From DAOTXL01 sp034435455 (GTDB taxonomy: Bacteria; Chloroflexota; Anaerolineae; JAAYZQ01): 64,000 nucleotides of DNA. Numbering within the stretch: the stretch's first letter is position 1; each line of letters opens with the position of its first letter. Of this stretch, positions 1-10,000 are shown piece by piece. A program made the position numbers and the translations under genes. The notes under the pieces were generated by a model. That model worked only from the letters and a program-made list of their open reading frames with translations. It did no database searches and had not been told where the DNA came from. Where the stretch lies: the NCBI GenBank assembly GCA_034435455.1, contig DAOTXL010000002.1:1-64000 (forward strand), in the 5' to 3' direction.

Positions 1-117
1 AAAACCGGTGGCACCCTATGGGTGAAAACCACTGGTATCCTATGGCCGAAAACCGGTGGCACCCTATGGCCGAAAAGCGATGGTACCCTATGGGTGAAAA
101 CCCATGGCGTATTATAG
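1..117. repeat. 24-bp tandem repeat, about 4.5 copies
   Basis: Four full 24-bp units lie head to tail from base 1, and a fifth degenerates around 97-117. Each starts AAAA and contains CCTATGG. Differences between units are scattered. Read in + frame 3 the block encodes an octapeptide repeat of the type N-x-W-[HY]-P-M-[GA]-E, with constant Trp, Pro, Met and Glu codons and a stop (TAA) at 123-125. It could therefore be the tail of a plus-strand gene entering from outside the window, but other frames are also open. The array is cut by the window edge, so its true length is unknown. Confidence 0.8.
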
Positions 118-130
118 GGTGGTAATTGAC

Positions 131-272
131 ATCGCTGCGCTGGCCTGTAAATCGGTAGTCAGTGGGCATGGCCCCGTCCAGGGGCCAGCGTTCCACGCCA
201 TAGGGATGGTGCCGGCTCTCGGCCACTTCGCCGCTGTTGTTCAGCGCCACGCTGGTGGTGCCCAGGCCTGTC
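131..272 (-). pseudogene. RHS core fragment (decayed)
   Basis: The minus strand reads as the middle of an RHS-associated core: G-L-G-T-T-S-V-A-L, then a YG-type segment with HPYGVERW, then TDYRFTGQRSD. Homology starts abruptly near 272 and stops near 131, just before the tandem repeats. The conserved DPALGRF-like and DPxGH segments are missing. Its residues differ from the three other core copies in this locus, so it derives from a different RHS gene. It is most likely a relic of another displaced toxin cassette. It is too short for automated gene calling. Confidence 0.75.
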
Positions 273-311
273 CCGCACGCCGGCAAAGGGGATGATGGCG
301 GCTTTCGGTCG

Positions 312-713
312 CTAATCAGGATTCATGGTGGGAGCAAAGCCAAACAGAAACGGCCCCTCATCACGTTTGTGGGCAGGTAAGCGCGCTTGGGTTGTAAGGA
401 GATAGCCAGATGGTGGTTCTACATAGACTGAAAACACTGCTTCCTTCGGGCAGCCGGCCAGCATTATAGACAGGGAGGCATTTCCATCCTGGTTGCTAAC
501 TGCTGCACCAATCCCAACAGCGTAGGAGCCTTCAACGAAGCACTTCACATCCGCTAACGGCAGCTCATTGTCATCCCATGTCCCATTTTCATTCGTATCA
601 ACCCAAGTCTTGACCGTAGTGCTCCATTCACAGTCTAGGCTTCCGCATCCAACAGCGAGTACTACGATCAGAGCCAAGAGACCCAATGGCAGCAGCAGTT
701 GTTGATGGTACAT
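312..713 (-). CDS. Small lipoprotein, candidate immunity protein for the metallopeptidase tip
   Basis: This 133-residue protein starts with a lipoprotein signal peptide: Met-Tyr-His, a leucine-rich stretch and the lipobox LAVGC. I chose the ATG at 713 because GGGGAG lies about 8 bases upstream; an upstream in-frame ATG at 770 would hide the signal peptide. After the lipid-anchored Cys there is an Asp/Asn-rich motif (DTNENGTWDDNELPL) like the calcium-binding edge of SdrD B-type domains. It directly follows the orphan RHS tip with the HEXXH motif. In RHS loci that is the place of the immunity gene, so an outer-surface inhibitor of that tip is inferred. No immunity family is recognised. Confidence 0.6.
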   Translation of the reverse strand: MYHQQLLLPLGLLALIVVLAVGCGSLDCEWSTTVKTWVDTNENGTWDDNELPLADVKCFVEGSYAVGIGAAVSNQDGNASLSIMLAGCPKEAVFSVYVEPPSGYLLTTQARLPAHKRDEGPFLFGFAPTMNPD

Positions 714-766
714 TTTCTTTCTCCCCAGTGGTACTACAGGCTTTGGCTGACTAGAAAGAATCCACT

Positions 767-1933
767 TCATTGTTCTCGATAGCCCTCAAAGTAATTGTAC
801 CTCGTGAGGTCTATCGGGTATTTACAGCCTTGGCTGGAACAGTTCCAGTTGCCTGGAGGAGGCCAGCTAGTCACGGTAAGAACGTAGAATCTAAACGCTT
901 CTGCAAAGTCTTCACTACGATCAGGTATGATCATAAAGGCGCGCACCTGTCCCCAATAATCTGAGAGGAGATCGTCTTTCTCAGCCCAATAATGCCCCAT
1001 TTCATGAACGATAGCTGCAAGATTCGTATCGGGTTCCATGTAAAGCTTGCCCCGATACTCATATCCACCATAGTTCCCATTTGGATCCATGATTTTCGTC
1101 CACCATGGCTTGACTTCAGTTTGCATGATCACGGTAATGCCCCCTATGAATCTACGCACATCTCCCCCAAAACGCCCGGCAATGTGCTTCACAGCTTCTC
1201 CGACACGTTCTACCTGGGCTATCGTCCACTTGATATCGTCAGCTTTTATTGTAACGTCGGCTCCCCACAGCAACGTTCTCAGTTGATACGTCTGTTCCCA
1301 ACAAGCAGCGATCCAATTCTCGATCTGAAGTGAGAATTGGTAATCCCACCAATCCTGTTCTGTTGGCGGTCTCCCATGTTCCTCCTCGAATTGCTCTTCC
1401 CACTCTTTGTCCCAGTGTCCCGACGGGTCAATGTATCTGAGTGGATTCCCCAGAACATACGAGTACCTGTTGAACGCCTGCGGATTCCCCCCCTCCGGCA
1501 CCAGCGTATCGGCGCTCAGCCAGCGGGCCAGCGCCGGGTCAACCCAGCGCGCGCCCATCTGGTACAGCCCCAGGCTCTCCTCCTGGCGCTGGCCGGTGTA
1601 GCGGAAGCCGGTCGGCGTCGTCCCCCAGGTGTAGCGCGTCTCGCCGTAGGGCTTGTAGCGCAGCTCTCCCACCCAGGCCCCGCTGCCGTTCAGGACCTTG
1701 ACTGTGCTGCTCAGGTGGTCCCCCAGCAGGTAGTATACCACACCTCCCTGCCGCAAGGCAACTCGCGTGCCCCCGGCATAGTAGTAGCTGGTCGCCACCC
1801 CGGTGGTGATGTTCTTCTCGTAGTGCGCCCCGATGTAGATGGTGGTCACCCCGCCGGCCACCTTCTTGACCAGCGCGCCGTGGCCGTCAAACAGGTGCAA
1901 TGCACTTTGGAAGTGCGTTGCACCTGCCCACAA
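767..1933 (-). CDS. Orphan RHS core fragment with HEXXH metallopeptidase toxin tip
   Basis: The frame has 388 codons, but RHS homology starts only at about 1890 (FDGHGALVKKV). The segment before it is a short junction, and no ribosome site or plausible start exists there. The core runs through GELRYKPYGETRY, FRYTGQRQEE, LYQMGARWVDPALARWLSADT and ends at DPSGH near 1411. Its DNA is nearly the same as the core of the large RHS gene at 4766-5250. The last ~210 residues form the variable tip. This tip has HEMGHYW (HEXXH) and, about 27 residues on, EDFAEAF, a likely third metal ligand, so a zinc metallopeptidase toxin is inferred. It is probably silent until recombined onto the full-length gene. 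Confidence 0.7.
   Translation of the reverse strand: MWAGATHFQSALHLFDGHGALVKKVAGGVTTIYIGAHYEKNITTGVATSYYYAGGTRVALRQGGVVYYLLGDHLSSTVKVLNGSGAWVGELRYKPYGETRYTWGTTPTGFRYTGQRQEESLGLYQMGARWVDPALARWLSADTLVPEGGNPQAFNRYSYVLGNPLRYIDPSGHWDKEWEEQFEEEHGRPPTEQDWWDYQFSLQIENWIAACWEQTYQLRTLLWGADVTIKADDIKWTIAQVERVGEAVKHIAGRFGGDVRRFIGGITVIMQTEVKPWWTKIMDPNGNYGGYEYRGKLYMEPDTNLAAIVHEMGHYWAEKDDLLSDYWGQVRAFMIIPDRSEDFAEAFRFYVLTVTSWPPPGNWNCSSQGCKYPIDLTRYNYFEGYREQ
1892..1926. repeat. 35-bp hairpin repeat at the cassette junction
   Basis: Arms of 16 bp (starting CAGGTGCAA and ending TTGCACCTG) pair with one G-T wobble around a TGG loop. The hairpin sits exactly where RHS homology of the orphan cassette begins. A related palindrome with the same CAGGTGC ends lies at 16865-16887. 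Confidence 0.75.
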
Positions 1934-1974
1934 GCCACTGAAACCGATAGAAAATGGTCAATGAGAGAGCCGAC

Positions 1975-2415
1975 CTACGTGTGATTGATGCTGTGCTGCG
2001 GCCTACCCCATAGCAATCGTCCATGTGCCTTCTCGAATTGCAGGATGAAGAGAATATACAAAGAGCCACCACAAACACCTGCAAGGTACAAATATGTCAT
2101 CTTAAAGAACAGTATTGAGATTAATCCAGCAATAATCACCATCCAACCTATGATGCGTGAGTAGATGGAAAGTTCAGAGAAACGACATATATAAAACTCA
2201 TTGCCAACCTTATGCACCTCTGAAATCCGAGGACGGCTCATAAAGGCTGCTCCGGCACCACAGACAGTGCTCACCAATGCTTTCTTCCATTCGAGAGCAA
2301 CGTGGCCGAACACTACATCGACGATCAAGAAACCCAACACCCAACAGATCAGTAGTAGAAATTGATAGAGGAGTCTCCGTTGTATGGCGCGCAGTATTCG
2401 TTTCATTAAACTCAT
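1975..2415 (-). CDS. Small integral membrane protein, candidate immunity protein
   Basis: This 146-residue protein has about four hydrophobic segments (roughly residues 15-37, 43-58, 88-105 and 107-125) and a basic N-terminus. GGAGG lies 7 bases before the ATG at 2415. It follows directly after the orphan RHS tip that ends at 2437. In RHS loci the gene right after the tip usually encodes the cognate immunity protein, and membrane immunity proteins tend to match tips that act on or in the membrane. That pairing is inferred from position only. I recognise no family. Base composition is lower in GC than the RHS core next to it, as expected for swapped cassettes. Confidence 0.6.
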   Translation of the reverse strand: MSLMKRILRAIQRRLLYQFLLLICWVLGFLIVDVVFGHVALEWKKALVSTVCGAGAAFMSRPRISEVHKVGNEFYICRFSELSIYSRIIGWMVIIAGLISILFFKMTYLYLAGVCGGSLYILFILQFEKAHGRLLWGRPQHSINHT

Positions 2416-2436
2416 TTTGACGCCTCCTCAACCAGA

Positions 2437-3530
2437 TTATGGGGGGCCAGGGTACTGGAGGCCATTAGGGTTAGGTTTTGCCCAGAAGTTGGAGTAGGGG
2501 GCTGGTACCCATGTACCTGGTCCGGTCTGCTGCATCTTGGGCGGTTCAGACACTACAGCGACTACCAATGCATCTGCAGTACGAATTGCCTGATCAGCAG
2601 CCAAAACAATCGCGGGTCCCCATCCGATGGATTTTTTTGCAGCTCTCAGCAGTAACGCGACGAAACCGGGTATGCCTGCCCCCTTGGAAGGATCGATTCT
2701 GTCGAAATTTGCCTGATAGTATGAGAGCCTCCACTGTCCAGAGAACACAGGGACGCCGTGAGAGTAGTCATAGATTGGCTGGTAAACACCGGGACGACTT
2801 GCATTGCCCAATACCCGATGAAGAGGTGCATCGCTTACCGGCTCCCCTATCCATTCATCTGGAACCTTGTTGCCATAAGGATCGCTAAGTACATAGGGGC
2901 CTTTTCCCTGATAATCAGCGAGGGTAATACCAGGGATAGGAACGACGCCACCACTTTCAGGACCTACAATCTTGAATGTATTACCATTGCCTTTGAATAT
3001 GCAAGGCCCCGGTCCTGCTGTTATTGTTGTGAGAGTGTAGTCGTACTGGGCTTCGTGCAATACCCACATGAAATATACATCGGCTTGCCAAGCGTTCCAA
3101 TACAGTTCCCAGTAGCTTCCGTATGTATTCTGTAAATACTGTTTGATCTCATCGTCTGTAAAGTGCCCCGTTGGATCCACAAAGCGCAAGGGATTACTGT
3201 CGACATAACTATAGCGGTTAAACGCCTGCGGATTCCCCGGCTCCGGCACAATCGTATCGGCGCTCAGCCAGCGGGAAAGCGCCGGGTCAACCCACCGCGC
3301 CCCCATCTGGTACAGCCCCAGGCTCTCCTCCTGCCGCTGGCCGGTGTAGCGATAGTCGGTGGGAATGCTGCCGGCGCTGGTGCGCGTCTCGCCGTAGGGC
3401 TTGTAGCGCAGCTCTCCCACCCAGGCCCGCCGCTGTTCAGGACCTTGACCGTGCTGCCCAGCCCTGCCCTGAGCCTGCCGAAAGGTGGTCCCCCGCCGGG
3501 GAGTATACCACCTTTGGCCGGGGGCGTCAA
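2437..3530 (-). pseudogene. Orphan RHS core fragment (frameshifted) with unknown toxin tip
   Basis: Core homology starts near 3525 (GGTGGTATACT) and continues through LGSTVKVLNS, then GELRYKPYGETR, DYRYTGQRQEE and DPALSRWLSADT to DPTGH at about 3162. The reading frame is broken near 3427 by loss of one G and near 3461-3482 by a 22-bp insertion, so the core is not translatable in one frame. The ~240-residue tip is intact in one frame down to the stop at 2437. It has a Trp/Tyr-rich start, a central segment with GKGPYVLSDPYGN, and a hydrophobic stretch (GPAIVLAADQ and onward) near the end. No toxin family is recognised. As with the other orphan, expression would require recombination with a full RHS gene. 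Confidence 0.65.
3461..3482. repeat. 22-bp insertion of a dispersed short repeat
   Basis: Alignment of this core with the copy at 1675-1720 shows 22 extra bases (minus strand starting TTCGGCAGGC and ending CAGGGC) between the codons for DHL and GST. Similar 'TTCGGCAGGCTCAGG' words are a known scattered short repeat in several bacterial genomes, including Chloroflexota (from memory, not checked). The insertion shifts the frame. Confidence 0.6.
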
Positions 3531-3644
3531 CCTGCCGCGCGGGGGGCGGATGGGGCGCGCACCCTGTCTGCCTGGCCGCTTGCAGCCGATGTGATCCCAC
3601 AAAAGACACTGAAACAACCAAAAATGACCGGCCAGGAAACCCGT

Positions 3645-4049
3645 CTATAGGCTGGCCAAGTTCCCTCGGTACATAAGCAAGGCACCAGCCCAAAATGCCC
3701 ACCCTGCCACCATCAGATCTTTCGCCAAATGTATCAGTATGTGAGTCTGAGGGTCAGCAAGGTCCAGAAGAATGCTGGTCTCCAATATTATCAGAATCAA
3801 TATGAATATTCCTACGAACAACTTTCCTATTAATGGCCACCTGTTTTTCAATATACTTTGTCCAGCCAACAAACCACCAACGGCCCAGAAGAGACAGACA
3901 ACCAGCAAGATAACCCCACCCGTCACAAACGCATTCTTTGCACCGTTTGAATCATCGAGATAGACCAGGGCCGATGCAACCAGCATCACTAACCCTCCCA
4001 GTATGGAAAAAACGCCCCAAGAACGGTAAAAACGACCGGAACGCCTCAT
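3645..4049 (-). CDS. Small integral membrane protein, candidate immunity protein for the main RHS tip
   Basis: The 134-residue product has four hydrophobic segments, at about residues 12-31, 41-63, 72-92 and 108-128. GGAGG is placed 6 bases before the ATG at 4049, and the gene begins 12 bases after the stop of the large RHS gene. That position is typical for the immunity gene of the RHS C-terminal tip. The tip itself has long hydrophobic helices, so a membrane-embedded inhibitor is plausible. Function is inferred from position only; no family is recognised. It ends where the next orphan cassette begins. Confidence 0.65.
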   Translation of the reverse strand: MRRSGRFYRSWGVFSILGGLVMLVASALVYLDDSNGAKNAFVTGGVILLVVCLFWAVGGLLAGQSILKNRWPLIGKLFVGIFILILIILETSILLDLADPQTHILIHLAKDLMVAGWAFWAGALLMYRGNLASL

Positions 4050-4061
4050 TTCTCACCTCCA

Positions 4062-7000
4062 TCAGGGCAGTGAGTAGTTGTCATTGGACATGAGATCAGG
4101 TCGAGGGCCATTATTCAGAGTAGGTATTCTACCTTCGATCCAATCTCCTTCTGCGACATCTACCACCATCTGGGCAACTGAGACGGTCAGTGCTGCAGCT
4201 CCAGAGGTCAGCAGTACCTTTGTGATGGGTTCCGGGTCCACTGCGCTCGCCGGCCAGCTCACTATGACCATAGCTCCACCAACGACAATGCCTGCGGCCT
4301 CCACCGCCATCTTCCCCCACTTCAGCTTCAGATTGATATCAATAAAGTTGTTGGCTCCTTCGGTCCAGTCCTTGCTTAAAGACGGTGCTGGCAAGTCCTG
4401 GCTGCCCCGGTAGTAATTCGTCCTTCTGTAATCCCCAAACCCCTTCTCCTTGCCACTCTGGAATAACACCCACCTGTCCGCGCCGGAAAACTTGCTGAGG
4501 CTGGCCTCGGTTTTGCTGCCCAGATCCCATAGCGCCAACCGACCCTCCCCAGTCTTGACAAACATCGCCTGGCCCTGCCACGATACCTGCCGCCCCCCTT
4601 CCCACTCTGCACCTGCACCGACCAGGATGTCGCCGAACCGGGCAGCACCGAGCATCGCTTTGAAGTCATCGGCAAACGAAGCCCACAAAGCACTGGCATC
4701 CATCGCTTTCAGATCAGGATTCCCATCGGCGTCTACGAAACCAAAGAGCACCGCAAGCTCCTCGTCGCTAAAGTGTCCCGTGGGGTCTACGTATCGAAGC
4801 GGGTTATTGTAAACGTAACTGTAGCGGTTCAGCGCCTGCGGCTTCCCCGCCTCCGGCACCAACGTATCCGCGCTCAGCCAGCGGGCCAGCGCCGGGTCAA
4901 CCCACCGCGCGCCCATCTGGTACAGCCCCAGGCCCTCCTCCTGCCGCTGGCCGGTGTAGCGATAGGTCGTCGGCGTTGTCCCCCCGGTGTAGCGGGTCTC
5001 CCCCCAGGCTTTGTAGCGCAGTTCCGCCACCTCGACCCCGCCGCTGCTCACCGTCAGCGCCGTGCTGCCCAGATGGTCGGTCAGCAGGTAGTATACCACA
5101 CCTCCCTGCCGCATGGCAACTCGCCTGCCCCCGGCATAGTAGTAGCCGGTCGCCACCCCGGTGGTGATGTTCTTCTCGTAGTGCGCCCCGATGTAGATGG
5201 TGGTCTGCCCGCCGGCCACCTTCTTGACCAATGCGCCGTGACCGTCGTAGGTAAACGTCGTCGTCTGGCCGGTCGCATGATCGGTCACCGAGGCCAGGCG
5301 GTTCTCATAGTCCCACACCTGCTCGTAAGCCACCCCGTCCTTCAGCCGCCAGGTCATATTGCCGTTGGCATCGTAGCAGGCCGCTGAGGCCTGCGGCCCC
5401 ACCACGAAGCGCAGCGCCGCGTTCCAGTAGAGGCCCTGCTGCCCGACAATGACGTTCAGCCCGTCGAACGCCGCGTCACCGGCTCCCTTGTCAATGATCG
5501 CCTCCCCCCCCTCCGCCTGGACGGTGCGCCCGTCCACCACCACATAGTCCACGTACAGGTTCCGATCCTGTCCACCAACGTTGCAGTCGTTGGGAAACAC
5601 CACCTCGATCTGGTCGTTGCCCGACAGGGTGACGCTCTTCTGGTAGGTCGTCCAGGAGGCGGCCACGTTGGTCCAGGTCTGTTTCTTGACCCCGTTGACC
5701 CACAGTTCCATCGTCGCCCGCACGCCGTCGTTGCAGGGGGTGCTGTAGGCCCGGATCTGGACCGTCTTGCTCGTACCCCCGCTGCCGCTCACCCGCCGCA
5801 CGGCGTGCGGCCGGGGTTGGCCGGGGTTGGGATAGGTGTAGCTCACCCCCCCCTTGCTGGTCAGGTTGCCGATGGCGTCGTACTGATAGCTCTCGCTGTA
5901 CTGCCCCTGGCCACTGTCGCCCCCGCCGGCCGAGGCGCTCAGCAGCCGGTCCAGGGCGTCGTAGCTGAAGCTTTGCGTCTGCGGGCCGCCGCTGACCTTG
6001 TAGTCCTGGATGGTCAGCACGTTGCCCACCGCGTCGTAGGTATAGCGCAGGTCTTGATGCTGGGTTGGATTGTCTGCCGGACCGGTCTTGATCTGCTGCA
6101 AACGCCCCTGGCCGTTGAGGGTGGTCCAGGGATAGTACACGTTATCCACCCGCCGGCTGTTGCCCAGGGTGAGCAACTCCACCCGGCCCAGGGCATCATA
6201 CTCGGCGCTTTGCACGTAGGGGCTGCTGCCGGTCAAGCTCTGCGGCAACCCCTGGCTATTGTAGCCGGTCGTCACCACCTCGCCATCGGGATAGGTCATC
6301 GTCTTCACCCGGTCGGCGGCGTCGAAGCTGTACGACGTGTCGTAGGTCACGCTGTCGACCTTGACCTGCTCTTTCGTCACCCGCCCCCGGTTGTCGTACT
6401 CGTACAGGTGGCCGTTGCTCGACTCGCTGTAGGTGTACATCAGCCGCAGCCGGCCCCAACTGTTTTTCGTCGTGGCGTCGTTCTTGTGGTTGTCGTACTT
6501 GTAGTACACGTCGTCCGAGCTGCCGGGATAGTCCTTCTTGGTCAGCCGATTCAGGTCGTCGTAGAAAAAGGAGAGGGTCTGCCCCTTGGCGTCGGTCTGG
6601 CCGGTCAGGTTGCCCAGGGCGTCATAGGTGTAGCTCCAGTCCCCCATGTCCGGGTCGTGCATGGCCGTCTTGCGGCCCAGCAGGTCGTAGCTCATCGTCG
6701 TCACGTTGCCGGCGGCGTCGGTCACGGTCGTCAGGTTGTCGCGCACGTCGTAGGCGTAGGTGGTGCCCTGATAGCTATACTCGCCGTAATCGTCCAGGTA
6801 AGCAGTACCGGTGTGAACCCGGTAACGGAATTGCCAGGCACGACCGGCGGCCCCACTCAGAACATTGGTCCACCGCTGGCGCGTGGCCGGATCCCCTTGC
6901 TTCCACACTTCCACGCCAAAGACCCCTTGCCGATCTATCTCCAGGCGAAAGGTGTACCACACGCCGGCCTCAAAAGCCAGTAGATTATGGTTGTAACTCG

Positions 7001-10000
7001 AAGTGCCGATGTACCATACAGCCTGAATTTGACCATTCAGGACGTTGATTCCCCACCGCCGGTAGTCCGAGGTATTCCACGTGCCGTCCTCGACAAACAG
7101 GATAGCCGTGGCCGAAGGGGTATCAATCCGAAAGCTGCCCTGCACGACATTGTCCCCCTGTATGGTATCGTTGGTCCGGGTGAGGCCGTGGTTCCAGTCG
7201 CCAACGCCGATGACCTGGGCTACTTTGTCGCCGTCCAGGGTGACGATGGACGCCCCGGTCTGGCCGGGCCACTGGCCGGTGTCCAGGACCCCATCTTCAA
7301 AGTCATCCTCGAAGCGGTCGGCCGTCTCCTCCACCTGAACCAACCGCCCAAAGGCGTCGTTGTAGGAAAGCTTAAAATGGCCGTTGGCGTCGGTGGCGGT
7401 GGTCGTCCAGCCATCGTAAGCGGTGACGGGGCGAGTGCCGTCCGGGTTGGTCACCTGGGTGGTCCGCCCCAGGGCGTCGTAGGTCGTGGTCGTGCCCGGA
7501 TAGCTGCCGTTCCAGTGCCCGTCGCGGAAGTAACCGCCGACCACGCCCCAGTACTGCGGCACGGTCACCTTCTCCTGCAAGCCCCGGGCGTTGTAGTGAG
7601 TGTCCACCAGGATAATTTCGTTGCCGGTGCGTCCCTCGCTCTGGCTCTGGATGAGCCGCCCCAGGCCATCGTAGAACTGCCAGGAGTCGAGGGTGCCGGC
7701 CTGGCCACTCTCCTCCCGCCGGCTCGTCTTCAGGCCGGGCGTCGGGCTCTGGTCGTAGTAGGTGTACTCGATTGTCGGCTGGGAAAAACTGTCACCGGGC
7801 TGCACCACCTCCGTCAGCCGGCCAAAGGGGTCATATTGATACCAGGTGCTGTCGCCGTTGTTGGTGTCCCACACGCGCTTCAACTGCCCCGGCAGGCCGG
7901 TGCCGGTGCCGGTGTCCGACTCGTTGACCTCGTAGTACTCCCGTTCCTCGACCGGCGTGTAGCTGCCCACTGTCGGCCGTGTCACCCGCCAGGGGAAGGT
8001 GTGGTACACGGGGTCGTACTCGGTCGTGGTGGTGCGCGCCCCGCCCGTGGCCCATTGTTGGTAGTCGGTGCTGTAATCGCTGTAGGTCGTCTCCTGGGTC
8101 ACGTTGCCGTAGGGGTCGTACTCGTAGCGGGTATCGGCCAGTTTCCAGCCCCCTGTCCACTGCAGCACCTGCCGTACGCCGCGCAGCTCCCCCTTATTGC
8201 CCGGCGGCAGGTTCCAGGAGGGCGGGTCGTTCGCCTGGCCATAGACGTACCAGGTCGAGGCGCGGCATTGGTCGCCGTTCGGGTTGTCGGGGTCCACCTG
8301 CCCTTCGTACACGTTGACGAAGGCCGGCCTGTCCACGATCCAGGCTGCCGTGTTGGGGCAGTAGCCGGTCAGGGTGGTGCGGTAAGGAGTGGCCGCCGAC
8401 TCGCTGGCATACTCCTCCACGTGGGTCAGGTTGCCGTACTGGGTGGTGCCCGAGCCGCCGCAGTTCTGCCACTTGAGGTTGTAGTAGTATTTGGTCTTTT
8501 TGCTCTGGCACGTGCCGCCGCACGTCTCGTCCACCACCTGGCTGGCGTAGATAAAATGCACCCCCTCCGGCCAGGTCGTCTCCCGACCGTCGGCATAGGT
8601 CGTCGTCGTCCGGCTGTACTTGACCCCGGCTCCGTCCTGGACCTGCGTCTCCACGATTTTGCCTTTATATGGGTCTTCCGGATCGCCGGCGGTCTCCGGC
8701 TCCCCCTCATCAATCGTGTTGTCGAACCAGGTCACCGTCCGCCGGTCGGCTCCATTGACCGTCTCCTCCACCCGCCCGAAGCCGACCAGCGAATGGAAAT
8801 AGGGGGCCGGCGGATCGGTCTGCTTCATCCCCTCCTCGTAGTAGTTGTACCCGTACACCATGCTGGGGCCGATGCCGGGGTTAAGCGTTTTGCTGCTGAC
8901 CACTTGCCTCATCAGGCCGTCCACCAATCCACCACATGGGGAGTGAGGGTTAGATGTATTGCCATAGGGGTTATAGTAACACCACGCCGTGTACGCGAAG
9001 GTCAGAGTGCCGCCGTAGCCGTTATTCACCGTGGTCAGGAACGGGCGATTGTATTCGATCCCATAGCTGGCAATCGGCTTTTCAGTGTAACTGAACTGAA
9101 TGCCCGGCAGCGGGTTATTGGGGTAGCCGCCCAGGCCGTACTGGGTGATGCCGGTCAGGCGCAGTGACGGGCCGGCCTGCTGGTAGGTGAAGCGGTACTC
9201 ACGCAGGACAACCGGATTGCCGTTCAGCGGGTGGAATTCGACCCTGACGCCCATCAGCTTGTACGCCGAGCGGGCCACGAAGGTGTTGGGGTGCGCGTCG
9301 AACCCTTTGGCCTGGACGTCGAACACCACCACATACTCGGCGTGATTGTCTCCCTGGCCCGGATTGGTGGTGTAGCGGATTTCGTGGGGGTAGGTCTCTT
9401 TCCAGCTATAGCCTGCAAACACCGGACAGTTCTCATCGTACTGCCGCTGGGAAGCGTAGGAGGTGTAGGTAATCTGCACCTCGTTGCCGTGGGTGTCTAC
9501 GATCCGATCCAGATAGGCGCCCAGGTACTCGTACTTGACAGCCCCGTTGTCCGGGTTGTTGAGCGGGCCGATGCGGAAGGTGCGGCTGCTGCTACCCTGT
9601 TGCTGCGCCGCCGTCGGCCACAGCCAGGTGCCGTTAGGCGGCCCGGCGTCGTAGTCGCTTTTGCCAAATTCGTAGCAGGTCCCGCTGCGGTCCCACACCT
9701 GGAAGTAGCCATCGTTTTCCACGCGGGCCCGGCGCTGGTGTCCCTGCCCATCCCAACAGCCAAACTCGTGGGTCCACCGCCGCGCAGTGCTCCGGATGCG
9801 CAGAAAGCTCTCTTGTTGCGTGCGATAGGCAACTTCCGTTTGCTGGCAGCTCCAATCCCCATACTGTCCGCATGAGCTCTGCGAAAGCTGGGACTCGTAT
9901 ACCAACGGCTCAGACACTCCGTTGAGGGTGAGGGTCCCGTTCTCAATGCTGCCCAGGTCCAGAGTCCAACCCACGCCCAGCCAGCTGCCGTCGGTGTTAT

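Noticed and set aside
1..117. CRISPR array
   Set aside because: Units are directly adjacent at 24 bp with no unique spacers, and no cas genes are nearby.
6987..9167. 726-codon open frame on the plus strand opposite the RHS gene
   Set aside because: It is antisense to a clear RHS reading frame, rich in Val/Ala/Gly/Pro/His, with no domain or ribosome site. Long antisense frames are expected in high-GC DNA with strong codon bias.
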